A DNA stretch of 64,000 nucleotides from CAVYXZ01 sp965223835 (GCA_965223835.1 OZ245022.1:1-64000), one strand, 5' to 3'; shown: positions 34,985-44,562, numbered from the stretch's first letter. Made by a program: numbers and translations. Notes: generated by a model not told the origin, from the letters alone.

Positions 34985-35967
34985 TCGGGTCTAGTAGCGA
35001 CACCAGCACTGCGAAAGCTCGCGTTCTGGTGTCGGGAGCCAACGGGTATATTGGTCAGGTGTTGTGTGATCAATTGCGGGATCGTGGGTATGTGGTCCGC
35101 GCTGCCGTTCGCTCGCTTGATAAAGCCCCCCAATCAGCACCGGAACCGGTCGCAATCGGCGACATCAATCAAGAGACGAACTGGCAAACCGCGCTGCAAG
35201 ACGTTGATTTTGTGGTTCACCTCGCCGCCCGTGCTCATGTTCAGGATAAAAAGCCTGAAACGGCCCTGACTGCGTTCCGTGAAACCAATGTTGCCGGCAC
35301 CCGCCGGTTAGTCGAACAGGCCACACATGCTAGGATTCGGCGATTGGTGTTCGTCAGTTCAATAGGTGTGCATGGCGATACCAGCGGCGACAGTCCTTTC
35401 AACGAAAGCTCGCCGGTCCGCCCGGTAAGGCCCTACCAGATTGCCAAATGGGAGGCGGAACAGGTTCTGGCGGAATATCAGGACCGGTTGGATTTTGTAA
35501 TTGTGCGCCCGCCACTGGTTTATGGACCCCATGCACCCGGCAATCTTTCCCGGTTAATTCGGCTAATTCAGCAGGGCATCCCGCTGCCATTCGCTGGAAT
35601 TCGCAATCAGCGCAGTCTGGTAGGCGTAAGAAACCTGGTCCATTTTCTGGAACACTGTATGATTAGCCCGCTTGCGTCGCGGAAAACCTTCGTCATTTGT
35701 GATGGTGAAGATCTGTCAACGCCCGAACTTGTTATGCGCCTATCCAATGCCCTGAATCTTCAGGCGCGGCTGTTTGCGGTGCCGGAATGGAACGTCCGTC
35801 TGGCGGCCCGTTCCCTCGGTAAGCAACGCCTGGTTGACCAGCTATGGGGAACGCTCCAGGTTGATGCCGCCAGGGCACGCACACAATTGGACTGGGTACC
35901 GCCCTGTAGTGTGGATGAAGAGATGGCGTGGTTAGCCCGGCAAGCGACTGGCACCGGCTTAACCTGA
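34981..35967 (+). CDS. NAD-dependent epimerase/dehydratase (GalE/WbpV-like)
   Basis: 328 residues of the extended short-chain dehydrogenase fold. It has LVSGANGYIGQVLCDQL (NAD loop), VVHLAARAHV, FVSSIGVHG with catalytic Ser, and PYQIAKWEAEQ with the Tyr-x-x-x-Lys pair. It probably acts on a UDP-sugar. The chosen start overlaps the YdcF-like gene by 4 bases. It precedes a GT4 glycosyltransferase and a lipid-linked sugar transferase, so it fits surface-glycan synthesis. Confidence 0.9.
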   Translation: MIGSSSDTSTAKARVLVSGANGYIGQVLCDQLRDRGYVVRAAVRSLDKAPQSAPEPVAIGDINQETNWQTALQDVDFVVHLAARAHVQDKKPETALTAFRETNVAGTRRLVEQATHARIRRLVFVSSIGVHGDTSGDSPFNESSPVRPVRPYQIAKWEAEQVLAEYQDRLDFVIVRPPLVYGPHAPGNLSRLIRLIQQGIPLPFAGIRNQRSLVGVRNLVHFLEHCMISPLASRKTFVICDGEDLSTPELVMRLSNALNLQARLFAVPEWNVRLAARSLGKQRLVDQLWGTLQVDAARARTQLDWVPPCSVDEEMAWLARQATGTGLT

Positions 35968-36087
35968 GTTCATCCCGATCAAAGTTGCGCAAAAATTGAA
36001 CTTCTCCCATACTGAAACCGTTGTTGTGACGTGCGCTTTAATTGACCGGGTTTAGAAATTTCTGTCATTCAGGTGAGTTGACAATTT

Positions 36088-37239
36088 ATGCCCCGTTTTC
36101 TCTATGTAGGCAATCATGCTGGTTATTTCTTAACACACCGGTTGCCGGTTATGTTGGCACTTCAAGAAAATGGCTATGAGGTTCATGCCACTATTCCCAC
36201 GGAACCGGATGCTTTAGCCAAAATGGTTTTAGGCGATGCGGTGGCAGAAATTCAGTCACTCGGTTTTCCAATCCACTCCGTTCCGTTAAAGCGAGGATCA
36301 TTAGGCATACGCGGCGAACTTCAAGTCATTCGATCATTATTTCGCATCTATAAACAAGTCAAGCCCGATATCATATACCACGCAACGATGAAACCCGTAA
36401 TCTATGGTGGACTTGTCGCCCGTTTGACGAACCAACCGGCCATTATCAGCGCCATTACCGGGTTAGGGTACACCTTTATCGGTTCTGATTTTAAAACGCG
36501 GACCATGCGAAAAATATTATCAATTGTATTTCGGTTCGTACTGGGCCATTCGAATAGCATTGCCCTTTTTCAGAATGATGATGACCGTGATCTATTCGTA
36601 AAACATGGGCTGGTGGCACCGGAAAAAACGCTCGTAATTAAAGGGTCAGGCGTTGATGTTGACCTGTTTCATTACACGCCAGAGACGCCCGACACACCAA
36701 TTGTTGTTTTACCTTCACGTTTGTTGTGGGATAAAGGCGTCGGCGAGTTTGTGGAAGCAGCCCGTAACTTGCGGAGCCAGGACATTGAGGCGCGTTTTGT
36801 TCTGGTTGGTGATGTTGATCCTGAAAACCCGCGCAGCATTAGTTCGGAACAACTACAAGCATGGATAAACGAAGGAATCATTGAATGGTGGGGTTGGCAG
36901 CAGGATATGTCGTCGGTGTTCCAAAAGGCCCATATTGTCTGCTTACCGTCCTATCGCGAAGGATTGCCAAAAGCGCTCATCGAAGCCAGCGCCGCCGGTC
37001 GCGCAATTGCAACGACCGATGTGCCGGGTTGTCGGGAAGTCGTTCAGTCAGGCGAAAATGGCCTCCTCGTACCGGTCAAATCGGTTAATTCGCTACAGGA
37101 AGCCCTGTCCACACTGATTGAAAATCCCGATCTGCGTCAGATGATGGGCAAAAAGGGTCGTGAAAAAGCGGAAAAAGAGTTTTCAACTAAGGTCATTGTC
37201 GCCAATACTTTACAGGCTGTCGTATCGCTCGCCAAATAG
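36088..37239 (+). CDS. GT4-family glycosyltransferase (PglA-like)
   Basis: 383 residues, GT-B fold. It starts MPRFLYVGNHAGYFLTHRLPVM and has HATMKPVIYGGLVARL and the C-terminal donor site VCLPSYREGLPKALIEASAAGRAIATTDVPGC, with the conserved EGLPxxxxE. It would add the next sugar onto the lipid-linked primer made by the enzyme encoded at 37310. The gene is slightly more AT-rich than its surroundings. Confidence 0.93.
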   Translation: MPRFLYVGNHAGYFLTHRLPVMLALQENGYEVHATIPTEPDALAKMVLGDAVAEIQSLGFPIHSVPLKRGSLGIRGELQVIRSLFRIYKQVKPDIIYHATMKPVIYGGLVARLTNQPAIISAITGLGYTFIGSDFKTRTMRKILSIVFRFVLGHSNSIALFQNDDDRDLFVKHGLVAPEKTLVIKGSGVDVDLFHYTPETPDTPIVVLPSRLLWDKGVGEFVEAARNLRSQDIEARFVLVGDVDPENPRSISSEQLQAWINEGIIEWWGWQQDMSSVFQKAHIVCLPSYREGLPKALIEASAAGRAIATTDVPGCREVVQSGENGLLVPVKSVNSLQEALSTLIENPDLRQMMGKKGREKAEKEFSTKVIVANTLQAVVSLAK

Positions 37240-37309
37240 TTGTTTGCCAGTGTGTGTCAGCAGCCGCAAAGTGACCGTTTCGAATCGTTTCTAAGCTGAG
37301 AGGTGTCGT

Positions 37310-38338
37310 GTGCCGATTATCATCGTATCGCTCATATTATTAGCTTGCTCCTGGTGGTTAACCGGAGCCGTGCGCCGGTATGCGTTGACAAGCCAACTCG
37401 TTGATGTACCCAATGAACGGAGTTCCCATACCAGGGTCACGCCCAGTGGCGGTGGTTTAGCCATCGTCTTCGTTTTTATTGCCAGCATCGCCTTACTGCT
37501 GGGTTTGCAGCAGATTGAGTTGCCACTCGCGCTAGCCATCATCGGTGGTGGCGGCATGATTGCGGCCATCGGATACATTGATGACCGACGGGATATTTCG
37601 CCACAAGTGCGGATCATCGTTCATTTTGCCGCTACCCTCTGGCTCGTGGCGCTGGTACAAGGCTCCCCCACGCTCAATCTGGGGCCGTTTCAAATTGATA
37701 CTGCCTGGCTCGTTTATCCGATTGAGATCATTGGCATTATGTGGTGCATCAACTTATATAATTTTATGGACGGTATTGATGGCTTGGCCGGGGGACAGGC
37801 GATTTTTGTTGGAATCGCTGGCGCCGTGCTTTTCATATTAAGTGGTTCCAATAGCGTATTTGGATTGGTTTCCTGGCTACTCGCTATTGCGTCAATTGGT
37901 TTCCTGTTATGGAACTACCCGCCAGCACGGATATTTATGGGTGATGTGGGCAGTGGATTTCTGGGATTCATCATCGCCGGTTTGATCGTGATTAGCATTC
38001 ATCAGACCGACATTCCTGTCCTGAGCTGGGTCATCCTGATGGCCGCCTTCGTGGTTGATAGCACGTTCACGTTGTTAAGGCGGATGCTACGGGGTGAAAA
38101 ATGGTATTCGGCACACCGCAGTCATGCCTATCAGCATGCGACGCAGCGTTTCCAGAAACACTCGACCGTAACGCTGTGGATGATGATTATCAACGTCGTC
38201 TGGCTCATGCCTTTAGCCATATTGACGTTATATTACGAGAACTTATCAATCTTGCTGCTGCTCGTGGCGATTTTCCCGTTGCTGATACTTTGTGTCTATT
38301 TTCGGGCCGGTTCCCAAAGCGGTGAGAGCAAGCGATAA
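37310..38338 (+). CDS. Undecaprenyl-phosphate sugar-phosphate transferase (WecA/WbpL-like)
   Basis: 342 residues starting at GTG, with about ten membrane spans. The family motifs are seen in order: VPNERSSHTRVTPSGGGLAIV, IGYIDDRRDISPQVRIIVH, INLYNFMDGIDGLAGGQA, FMGDVGSGFLGF and a final HRSHAYQHATQRF with catalytic His. It transfers a sugar phosphate to undecaprenyl phosphate as the first step of glycan assembly. It closes the epimerase-GT4-WecA run. Confidence 0.94.
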   Translation: MPIIIVSLILLACSWWLTGAVRRYALTSQLVDVPNERSSHTRVTPSGGGLAIVFVFIASIALLLGLQQIELPLALAIIGGGGMIAAIGYIDDRRDISPQVRIIVHFAATLWLVALVQGSPTLNLGPFQIDTAWLVYPIEIIGIMWCINLYNFMDGIDGLAGGQAIFVGIAGAVLFILSGSNSVFGLVSWLLAIASIGFLLWNYPPARIFMGDVGSGFLGFIIAGLIVISIHQTDIPVLSWVILMAAFVVDSTFTLLRRMLRGEKWYSAHRSHAYQHATQRFQKHSTVTLWMMIINVVWLMPLAILTLYYENLSILLLLVAIFPLLILCVYFRAGSQSGESKR

Positions 38339-38377
38339 GCAGGCGATCTTACGTCCTTTTGCGTTGAATATGTTTTC

Positions 38378-39283
38378 TCACCGCGCGGTCGCTGTAAACA
38401 AATGCTCGATCTCACCCAGCACTGTATCCAGTTCATGGACATCAGCCTCATCCAGTTGCAACACACCCGGCTGGCGCATCGCCGCTGTTTGCAGCACACC
38501 GCGTCGCACCAGCGTTTCCTTCACTAACCGCAGCCCCAGGTTGAATGTGAGGTGAATAAACGGCGATAATTGATTGAAAATTTCCCGCGCTCTGGCTTTG
38601 TCGCCCGCATGATAGGCATTCCAGATCTGCACATGCACATCTACCACCTCGACCGAGGGCATGAAGCCGTTTGCGCCCCGGTCCAGCTCGGAGAGCATCC
38701 AGCGACACCACGCGCCGCCGAACACGCCCCAGCATTCCGCGATGTTGGCATCCAGCAGGCCGCTGATGTTATGGGCACTGGGGATCATTTCTTCCTTGAT
38801 GTAACGCACATTTTCGACTTCGCTGAGCAATTGCCGCAAAAACGGCACATCCACGCCGGGACCACTCGCCGCGTGCTGAATCATCACCGGCATTTCGGCA
38901 ACCTCGGCGATAGCGCGATAGTACATGAAGATTTCATCGCGGGTGGCAGTGGCGATATACGGCGGCATGGCGATGACCGCAGCGGCTCCGATATGGCGGG
39001 CAAACGCGGCGTGTTCCACTGCCAGTTGCAATGTCGGCGCGGCGACTCCGGCAATCACTGGAATCTGTCCGGCGGCTTCGGTCACCAATACTTCGACCAT
39101 GCGCTGCCGTTCATGGTCGGAGAGGAATTGAAATTCGCTTGCCAGCACCGGATAGACCATGCCATGCGCCCCGGCGTCAATGCAGAAACGAACCTGCCGT
39201 TGCATACTCTCGACATCGAGTTCACCCCTGGCATCAATCGCGGTTTGAACAACCGGCAGAATTCCCTGTATCCGTTCAGTCAT
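38378..39283 (-). CDS. DapA-superfamily aldolase/lyase
   Basis: 301 residues from the ATG at 39283, which overlaps the dehydrogenase stop as ATGACTGA. The TIM barrel shows GMVYPVLASEFQFLSDHERQ, MPPY and VRYIKEEMIP with the Schiff-base Lys. The canonical YNxP is replaced by IQHAASGPG. It is thus a sugar-acid or keto-acid lyase, not lysine synthesis. Coupled to the Gfo/Idh gene, so the two probably act in one pathway. Confidence 0.87.
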   Translation of the reverse strand: MTERIQGILPVVQTAIDARGELDVESMQRQVRFCIDAGAHGMVYPVLASEFQFLSDHERQRMVEVLVTEAAGQIPVIAGVAAPTLQLAVEHAAFARHIGAAAVIAMPPYIATATRDEIFMYYRAIAEVAEMPVMIQHAASGPGVDVPFLRQLLSEVENVRYIKEEMIPSAHNISGLLDANIAECWGVFGGAWCRWMLSELDRGANGFMPSVEVVDVHVQIWNAYHAGDKARAREIFNQLSPFIHLTFNLGLRLVKETLVRRGVLQTAAMRQPGVLQLDEADVHELDTVLGEIEHLFTATAR

Positions 39284-40337
39284 TGTGATATAGCTCCTCA
39301 ATTAGTACCCCTGCGCCATCCAACGTCGCTGAACGATAGGCCGCATCCAGCAGTTCCACCGCCCGCCAACCGATCTCGCCCGGCGAACCATTGGCCGCCC
39401 GGCCCAGCACCATGTCCACCAGATTATCGGTCGTAGCATGGCGGCGATAGTGGGTGCCATTTTCAGTATAGGGAATGAAAATCTCTTCCGGCAAATCCGC
39501 GCCCTGAATGGTGGCCGAACCGGTGACTTCATCAATATCCACCCAGCCCCGCTCACAATAGATTTGCAGATCAACCTTACGTCCGCCGGTGATATTGCCT
39601 GTGCCGCCGATAGCTGCCAGCGCCCCGCCCGTGAACTGGACGTTGATGGCGTTGACCAGATCGACCGCCAGCCCGTGCTTGTGCATCATGGCATGGACTT
39701 TGTGCGCACGCAGGCCGGTGATAAAGAAGATCATCCCCGCCAGGTGGGTGATCTGCAAATGACCGTGCCCACCGCCGGATTGAACCGGGTCACTGTAGAC
39801 CGCGCCGGGACTGTGAACGTTCGTTGGTGTGTTCAGGCCCTTGCCCTCAAACAGGCCAATGATGTGCTGGTTAAAGACACCGGTGATGTACTGCACGGCC
39901 CCCAGAGCGCCAGACTGGACGATCTCCCGCGCCCGAAGCGCATGGGGCGTGTAATTGTGGTTGTAACCCAGGCTCAGTTCCACGCTTTTTTGCTGGGCAA
40001 TTTCGACCAGTTCCCGCGCTTCCCGTGCAAACAGCGTCAGTGGCTTTTCGACTAACGTATGCTTGCCCTGTTCGAGGCAGATTTTGGCGACAGCGTAATG
40101 GCTGGCGTGATTGGTGGCGACGACGACTCCATCAACATCAATCCGCGCCAGCATGTCGGTGACATCGGTAAAGGTGTGTTCTATGCCGTAGGTCTGCGCT
40201 GTTTCGTTCAGCTTAGCAGCATCCTTGTCGCACAGGGCAACCAGCTCTGCTGACTCGTTTTTGAGTAAGCCGGGAATATGAGTGGCAGTGGTCCACCAAC
40301 CGGTCCCCACAATAGCGATACGTGCTTTATCAGTCAT
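39276..40337 (-). CDS. Gfo/Idh/MocA family oxidoreductase
   Basis: 353 residues. The N-terminal NAD loop is IAIVGTGWWTTATHIPGLL, followed by EKPLTLFAREA and a GYNHNYTPHALRAREI block. It is unlike the 10313 gene in the second domain. It overlaps the nucleotidyltransferase-like gene by 8 bases at its start and the lyase gene by 8 bases at its end. Probably oxidises a sugar or sugar acid that the lyase then cuts, which is inference. Confidence 0.9.
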   Translation of the reverse strand: MTDKARIAIVGTGWWTTATHIPGLLKNESAELVALCDKDAAKLNETAQTYGIEHTFTDVTDMLARIDVDGVVVATNHASHYAVAKICLEQGKHTLVEKPLTLFAREARELVEIAQQKSVELSLGYNHNYTPHALRAREIVQSGALGAVQYITGVFNQHIIGLFEGKGLNTPTNVHSPGAVYSDPVQSGGGHGHLQITHLAGMIFFITGLRAHKVHAMMHKHGLAVDLVNAINVQFTGGALAAIGGTGNITGGRKVDLQIYCERGWVDIDEVTGSATIQGADLPEEIFIPYTENGTHYRRHATTDNLVDMVLGRAANGSPGEIGWRAVELLDAAYRSATLDGAGVLIEELYHND

Positions 40338-40782
40338 GATACTTTTCCTGAAAGAAATGATATTTTAGCCGGTAAGCTATCTTTCCCATACTGAATATTG
40401 AGAATTTTCTCGACGAAAGCTTTACATCTGTCAAGTGTTTGGCTTCGTTGATATTGAATGCTTTGAGCAAGAGTAACTTTTCCAATGCAATAATCTTATA
40501 TTGCGGCTTTTCAATAGCCCCCTGAGACAAATTAGCGTGGTCGAATAAACAGATGCTCGTCCAAACTTCATATTTGCCGATAACGACACCTTTATCATCA
40601 TCCAAGTCTTTGGTCTGGTCGGGATATTTTGCAGCCAGCGCTTCATAATCTGCTATGCTGACCACAAAATCAACGTCATCACCTGAAGGTCGCAAACCAT
40701 AAAATTCCATCGCCATCCCGCCGATCAGCAGCGGCTTGACCCGGAATGTATAATCAAGTTCGGTCAAATCAAATTCACTCAT
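40330..40782 (-). CDS. Nucleotidyltransferase-fold protein (AbiEii/MNT-like)
   Basis: 150 residues from the ATG at 40782. KPLLIGGMAMEFYGLRPSGDDVDFVV gives the GG and Asp-x-Asp pattern of minimal nucleotidyltransferases. No partner such as HEPN or AbiEi is beside it. It overlaps the start of a sugar dehydrogenase gene by 8 bases, an unusual context. It could be an orphan toxin-type nucleotidyltransferase or a small tRNA/protein-modifying enzyme. Confidence 0.75.
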   Translation of the reverse strand: MSEFDLTELDYTFRVKPLLIGGMAMEFYGLRPSGDDVDFVVSIADYEALAAKYPDQTKDLDDDKGVVIGKYEVWTSICLFDHANLSQGAIEKPQYKIIALEKLLLLKAFNINEAKHLTDVKLSSRKFSIFSMGKIAYRLKYHFFQEKYHD

Positions 40783-40824
40783 AATCACCTGTCATCACTC
40801 AGTACTCGGCACTCAGTACTTCTC

Positions 40825-41991
40825 TTACCCAAAAAACGGCTCAATCCACGCTTCGGGAATGCCCAGCCCAAAGCCCGGCCCATTATTCGGCACCAGATAG
40901 CCAGCTTCAGCAACGGCCTGACCGGGAATGGTGATCGTTTCCGCCAGCGGCACACCGGGATCGGCGGCCATGAAATATTCCAGCCAGGGCACCGCCGCCA
41001 TTGCGTAGCTGAAATGCTGACCGAACGGATTACGTCCGCCGGCGTGTAACATAACGTGTTTGCCCGCTGCTTCCGCCGCGTGGGCGATCTTGATGCAGGT
41101 GGTCAGCCCACCCACCCATTCGATGTCCGGTTGCAGAATATCGACGACGTTATGGCGCAGTGCCCATTGGAATGGCACATGGGTAAACCAGTGTTCGCCG
41201 GTTGACAGCCCCTGCCAGGGGAGTCGTTGCCGCAGTTCGACATGCGCATCAAGGTCTTCAGTCAGCAGGCATTCCTCAATCCACTTCAGCTTATAGGGTC
41301 GCAGCCGTTCCGCCAACCGCACCGTATACTCGACATCGAAGGCCATCCAGCAATCGAGCATGAGTTCACAGTCATCGCCAATCTGTTCCCGCACGCGGGC
41401 GATCAATTCTTCATTTTTGTGTAGCCCGTCCAGTCCATCCGCCGGGCCATAGGGACACGCCAGCTTGAACGCCTTAAAACCGAGTTCCTGATACCAGTCC
41501 ACATCATTGCCAGTGACATAGCAGAACAGCTTATCTTTCTGCGGCCCACCGATGAGGCTGTAAACTGGCTGATTCAGCGCCTTGCCCTTTGCATCCCACA
41601 GCGCCAGATCAATCGCACTGATGGCGAACGACGCTAGACCCGCCGTGCCATAGGGTTTGGTGAGGCGGTACATCATGTCGCTGAGGCGTTCGATTGCCAG
41701 CCCATCTTCGCCAATGAGCATCGGGGCCAGATGGTCATCAATGACGGCGGCAACTGGTCGTCCATGACTGGTGCTGCCCAGGCCCCATGTGCCATCTTCC
41801 AGTGTGACCTTGCACCACAAATTTTCCCACTTGGGCCGCCACAGGTTACGGTGCCGTTTGACCTTCGGGTAGCGCGACATGGGATTGGCGACTTCATCAT
41901 TGACCCACCACGACTCGCGGCGCGGCGGCGTGGTCGGCGGGCGTTCCGGGAAGTTCACGCGCACTGCTTGAATATCAGTAATTTTGTGCAT
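40825..41991 (-). CDS. L-rhamnonate-dehydratase-like enzyme (enolase superfamily)
   Basis: 388 residues from the ATG at 41991. The early WWVNDEVANPMSRYPK is a close match, from memory, to the RhmD family. Metal ligands are Asp in MLDCWMAFD, Glu in WIEECL and Glu in STGEHW, with HAGG as the base His. It would dehydrate an aldonic acid such as L-rhamnonate. The stop is followed by a short repeat of ACTCAGTACT. It is on the same strand as the Gfo/Idh-lyase pair and may supply it. Confidence 0.9.
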   Translation of the reverse strand: MHKITDIQAVRVNFPERPPTTPPRRESWWVNDEVANPMSRYPKVKRHRNLWRPKWENLWCKVTLEDGTWGLGSTSHGRPVAAVIDDHLAPMLIGEDGLAIERLSDMMYRLTKPYGTAGLASFAISAIDLALWDAKGKALNQPVYSLIGGPQKDKLFCYVTGNDVDWYQELGFKAFKLACPYGPADGLDGLHKNEELIARVREQIGDDCELMLDCWMAFDVEYTVRLAERLRPYKLKWIEECLLTEDLDAHVELRQRLPWQGLSTGEHWFTHVPFQWALRHNVVDILQPDIEWVGGLTTCIKIAHAAEAAGKHVMLHAGGRNPFGQHFSYAMAAVPWLEYFMAADPGVPLAETITIPGQAVAEAGYLVPNNGPGFGLGIPEAWIEPFFG

Positions 41992-42084
41992 GATTTCACT
42001 TTCAAGAAATAAGCAGTTTAGCAATTCAACTTTAGAAGTGTATTTTACCCAATCCCCCAATCAAGCGCCCGGCTCCGAAAGTTT

Positions 42085-42552
42085 CTAAAGTATTGGCATG
42101 TCCTTCACCTCATACAGCACAGTTATCAATTCAAGGTACTCTGGCCGCCATAATTCATGCGACGGATTGATGGTAAGCTTACCTGAATTTCTCACAAGCG
42201 CCGGGGAATGGTAAAGTAGCGCCAGATCGTCTTGAGTCTGGTTGATTAAGTTCATGATAGCACGCAGCATGGCGATCACTGAACCATCTGAATCTTCTGC
42301 ATTGAGAAGGGTAACCCGAACACCTAGCGACACACCCAGTCCTTCGACCCATAACGCATGTGTTAGAGGCGCGAGTGGTGTAGCCATCTGATGTGCGAGC
42401 AGCTCCAAATCTGGAGCAACAAGGTGGAAAACTTGTGGTCGTTCCGGTAACGTTCTAATTTCAGGCATAGTATTGCCCGTACCACCCATAATCTCCAAAA
42501 TTTGCCTGGGGGTTAAATCCGTTGCCACCCCAAGCGAATAGTCTATTGCCAT
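42085..42552 (-). CDS. Uncharacterised protein (SitI3-like at low confidence)
   Basis: 155 residues from the ATG at 42552, behind GAGGGAG; another ATG lies at 42558. It begins MAIDYSLGVATDLTPRQILEIMGG and has alternating beta and helical segments with no catalytic pattern I can name. The opening recalls SitI3-type immunity proteins of Myxococcus, but this is weak. It stands alone; the next gene upstream is the transglutaminase. Confidence 0.65.
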   Translation of the reverse strand: MAIDYSLGVATDLTPRQILEIMGGTGNTMPEIRTLPERPQVFHLVAPDLELLAHQMATPLAPLTHALWVEGLGVSLGVRVTLLNAEDSDGSVIAMLRAIMNLINQTQDDLALLYHSPALVRNSGKLTINPSHELWRPEYLELITVLYEVKDMPIL

Positions 42553-42635
42553 ATCCATCTCCCTCGTGATGTGTCGGTGACACGGTGTTTAGATACAGTC
42601 GCTGAAATGCTGATCGCTAACTGGCTAAAATGCTC

Positions 42636-42684
42636 CTACGGCACCAGCAACATCTTTGAGACATTGCCCGGCACTTCATATATT
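42636..42684 (-). pseudogene. Remnant C-terminus of a second Zn-alcohol dehydrogenase
   Basis: Right after the transglutaminase stop, the minus strand reads IYEVPGNVSKMLLVP then TAG. The intact dehydrogenase at 43543 ends DAPGDVSKVLLVP then TAG. Across about 42 bases some 36 are identical, and most differences are at third codon positions. So this looks like the tail of an old paralogue, once under selection, whose body is gone. Confidence 0.65.
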
Positions 42685-43521
42685 TTAACTGTAAACCGTT
42701 CGCTCGAAGATGTGCCACGCGGATTGCAAGCCCTGTAACCCGGCATGTTCGGCTTGCAGGTGCAAGATCGATTCCAGATTCGTATCTGGTTCCTGCAACA
42801 GTTCGGCCAACCGGTCCAGCAGGCTAAGTTCACCGGCGGTCATCTGGCTGAGTTCTTGATGGAACAGCGGCGGCGCTTCCCAATAATGTGGTCCCTCGCC
42901 CAGAACGGTATTAAAATCGTGCCCAAAGTTCAGTTTCAAATAAAACCAATCGGCTTGTTGGCGATATTGATCTGGCGTTGCCTGCCCGGTTCGTAATTCC
43001 AGCCACGCGTCGCCACCAGACTTGAACTCACTGCCTGGAAAATCGACCTTTTTGGGATTGCTATCAACCAGCAGCCAGCGTTGTTCCGCATCATGCCAGA
43101 CCTCGGTGACCCAATGGTCGGCATATTGTTGCGGGTTACTGGAAACGTATCGACACCAGCCTGCACGCGCCCGTGCTGGAACGCCCTGATAGCGGAGGAT
43201 GGCAGTGAGGAGTAAAGCATTCTCACGACAGGCGGCGATGACGCGTTCATTCAACGTACGATTCATCACCAGCCCGGCGCTATTAAAATGCAGCAAACTG
43301 TCCAGCATATTTTCGACCATCAGGTTAGACCGCGGCTCGTAGCTGCGCCCTTCTGGTTGCGGGCTGCCATCCCAGGGATGAACCAACTGCGTGGCGACGA
43401 GATCACAAAGCGCATCGAGATCGGTTGGTAGCGTACTAAACAGATCGATATGTTTGCCGGGATGCGTGTAAGCATCGAACTGGCGGTAACAATCAAAAAT
43501 CGCTCTGCTCATCCTTTGCAT
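42685..43521 (-). CDS. Transglutaminase-like cysteine protease-fold protein
   Basis: 278 residues. The catalytic Cys is in ACRENALLLTAILRYQGVPARARAGWC, the His in DHWVTEVWHD and the Asp in WLLVDSN, the transglutaminase-core triad. No signal peptide or span is visible, so it should act inside the cell. Such proteins may cut amides or peptides, or cross-link. It sits between the intact alcohol dehydrogenase, 22 bases upstream, and the tail of a lost one, as if inserted between two tandem dehydrogenase copies. Confidence 0.87.
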   Translation of the reverse strand: MQRMSRAIFDCYRQFDAYTHPGKHIDLFSTLPTDLDALCDLVATQLVHPWDGSPQPEGRSYEPRSNLMVENMLDSLLHFNSAGLVMNRTLNERVIAACRENALLLTAILRYQGVPARARAGWCRYVSSNPQQYADHWVTEVWHDAEQRWLLVDSNPKKVDFPGSEFKSGGDAWLELRTGQATPDQYRQQADWFYLKLNFGHDFNTVLGEGPHYWEAPPLFHQELSQMTAGELSLLDRLAELLQEPDTNLESILHLQAEHAGLQGLQSAWHIFERTVYS

Positions 43522-43542
43522 CGTGTTATCCTCTCGTGCTGA

Positions 43543-44562
43543 CTACGGCACCAGCAGCACTTTCGAGACATCGCCCGGCGCGTCGATCAAGCGATCAAAC
43601 CACTTGCCCCCATCGGGCAGCGGCGCTTCGGTAATCCAGGGATCAAGGCGAATCTGGTCGGCTGCCAGCAGGTCCAACGCGGTAGCGAAGTTCGCCGGCG
43701 TATAAGCGAATGACCCCTTCACCACGATCTCGCGGCGGATAATGTCAGCGGCGGGCATGGCGCTGGTTTCTTCGTGCAGGCCGCTGAGAATCATCGTGCC
43801 GGTTGAGCGCGTCGCGTCCACGCATTGCTGCCGGGTGCCAGCCGTGCCGACGGCATCCACTGTAACCGCTGCCCCCTGCCCATCAGTCGCGTCCTTGACC
43901 ACCTGCACCGTGTCCTGTTCGCGCCCGTTGATCGCAACCCCGCCAAATTCTGTCACCATCGCCAACCGTGCTGCGTCCAGTTCGGCAACGTAAACCTGCG
44001 CCGCGCCGTTGAGTAGCAGCGTCTGCAACGCCAGCAAGCCAATCGGCCCCGCCCCAATGACCAGACAGGTTTCACCGGCGACATCCCCTGCCAGTTCGCC
44101 AATGCGCACCCCACAGGCAACGGGTTCGGTCAACGCGCCAATCCGCGCCGACATGCCCGCCGGTAACGGCAAGACCTGTTGGGCGGGCGCTGTCACGTAC
44201 TCGGCAAATGCGCCGGGTCGATGCGCACCGATTAATCGCCGGTTGGCACAGAGTTGATTCAATCCCTGCTGGCAGTAAGTGCAGCTTCCACAGTAAATCA
44301 GCGGATTCACCGTGACCAGCTTTTCCGGTGCCAGATCAAGTGCTGGAACCTCACTGCCGGTTGCCACGACTTCCCCGGCAAATTCGTGTCCCATAATCAA
44401 CGGCGGCACGCGCAGCGCATTGTGTCCCAGGTAGCCCCCCAGTTCCGACCCGCAGATACCGGCATAAACCACTTTGATACAGACTTCATCGGGCGCAACT
44501 TCTGGCTCCGGTTCCGTGCGCATGGTCATGACGCGCGGCGCTTCCCATACTAATGCTTGCAT
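43543..44562 (-). CDS. Zinc-dependent alcohol/polyol dehydrogenase
   Basis: 339 residues of the medium-chain dehydrogenase family. The catalytic zinc site is GICGSE and GHEFAGE. The structural zinc site is CGSCTYCQQGLNQLC. The NAD loop is VIGAGPIGLLALQTLL. The ATG at 44562 follows GGAGGC. It may act as a sorbitol, threonine or butanediol dehydrogenase; the sugar-acid genes around it favour a polyol. Confidence 0.92.
   Translation of the reverse strand: MQALVWEAPRVMTMRTEPEPEVAPDEVCIKVVYAGICGSELGGYLGHNALRVPPLIMGHEFAGEVVATGSEVPALDLAPEKLVTVNPLIYCGSCTYCQQGLNQLCANRRLIGAHRPGAFAEYVTAPAQQVLPLPAGMSARIGALTEPVACGVRIGELAGDVAGETCLVIGAGPIGLLALQTLLLNGAAQVYVAELDAARLAMVTEFGGVAINGREQDTVQVVKDATDGQGAAVTVDAVGTAGTRQQCVDATRSTGTMILSGLHEETSAMPAADIIRREIVVKGSFAYTPANFATALDLLAADQIRLDPWITEAPLPDGGKWFDRLIDAPGDVSKVLLVP

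Noticed and set aside
38570..39436. Open frame of 288 codons on the plus strand
   Set aside because: It is antisense to the DapA-like gene and crosses into the dehydrogenase gene; the product is His-rich with no family pattern.
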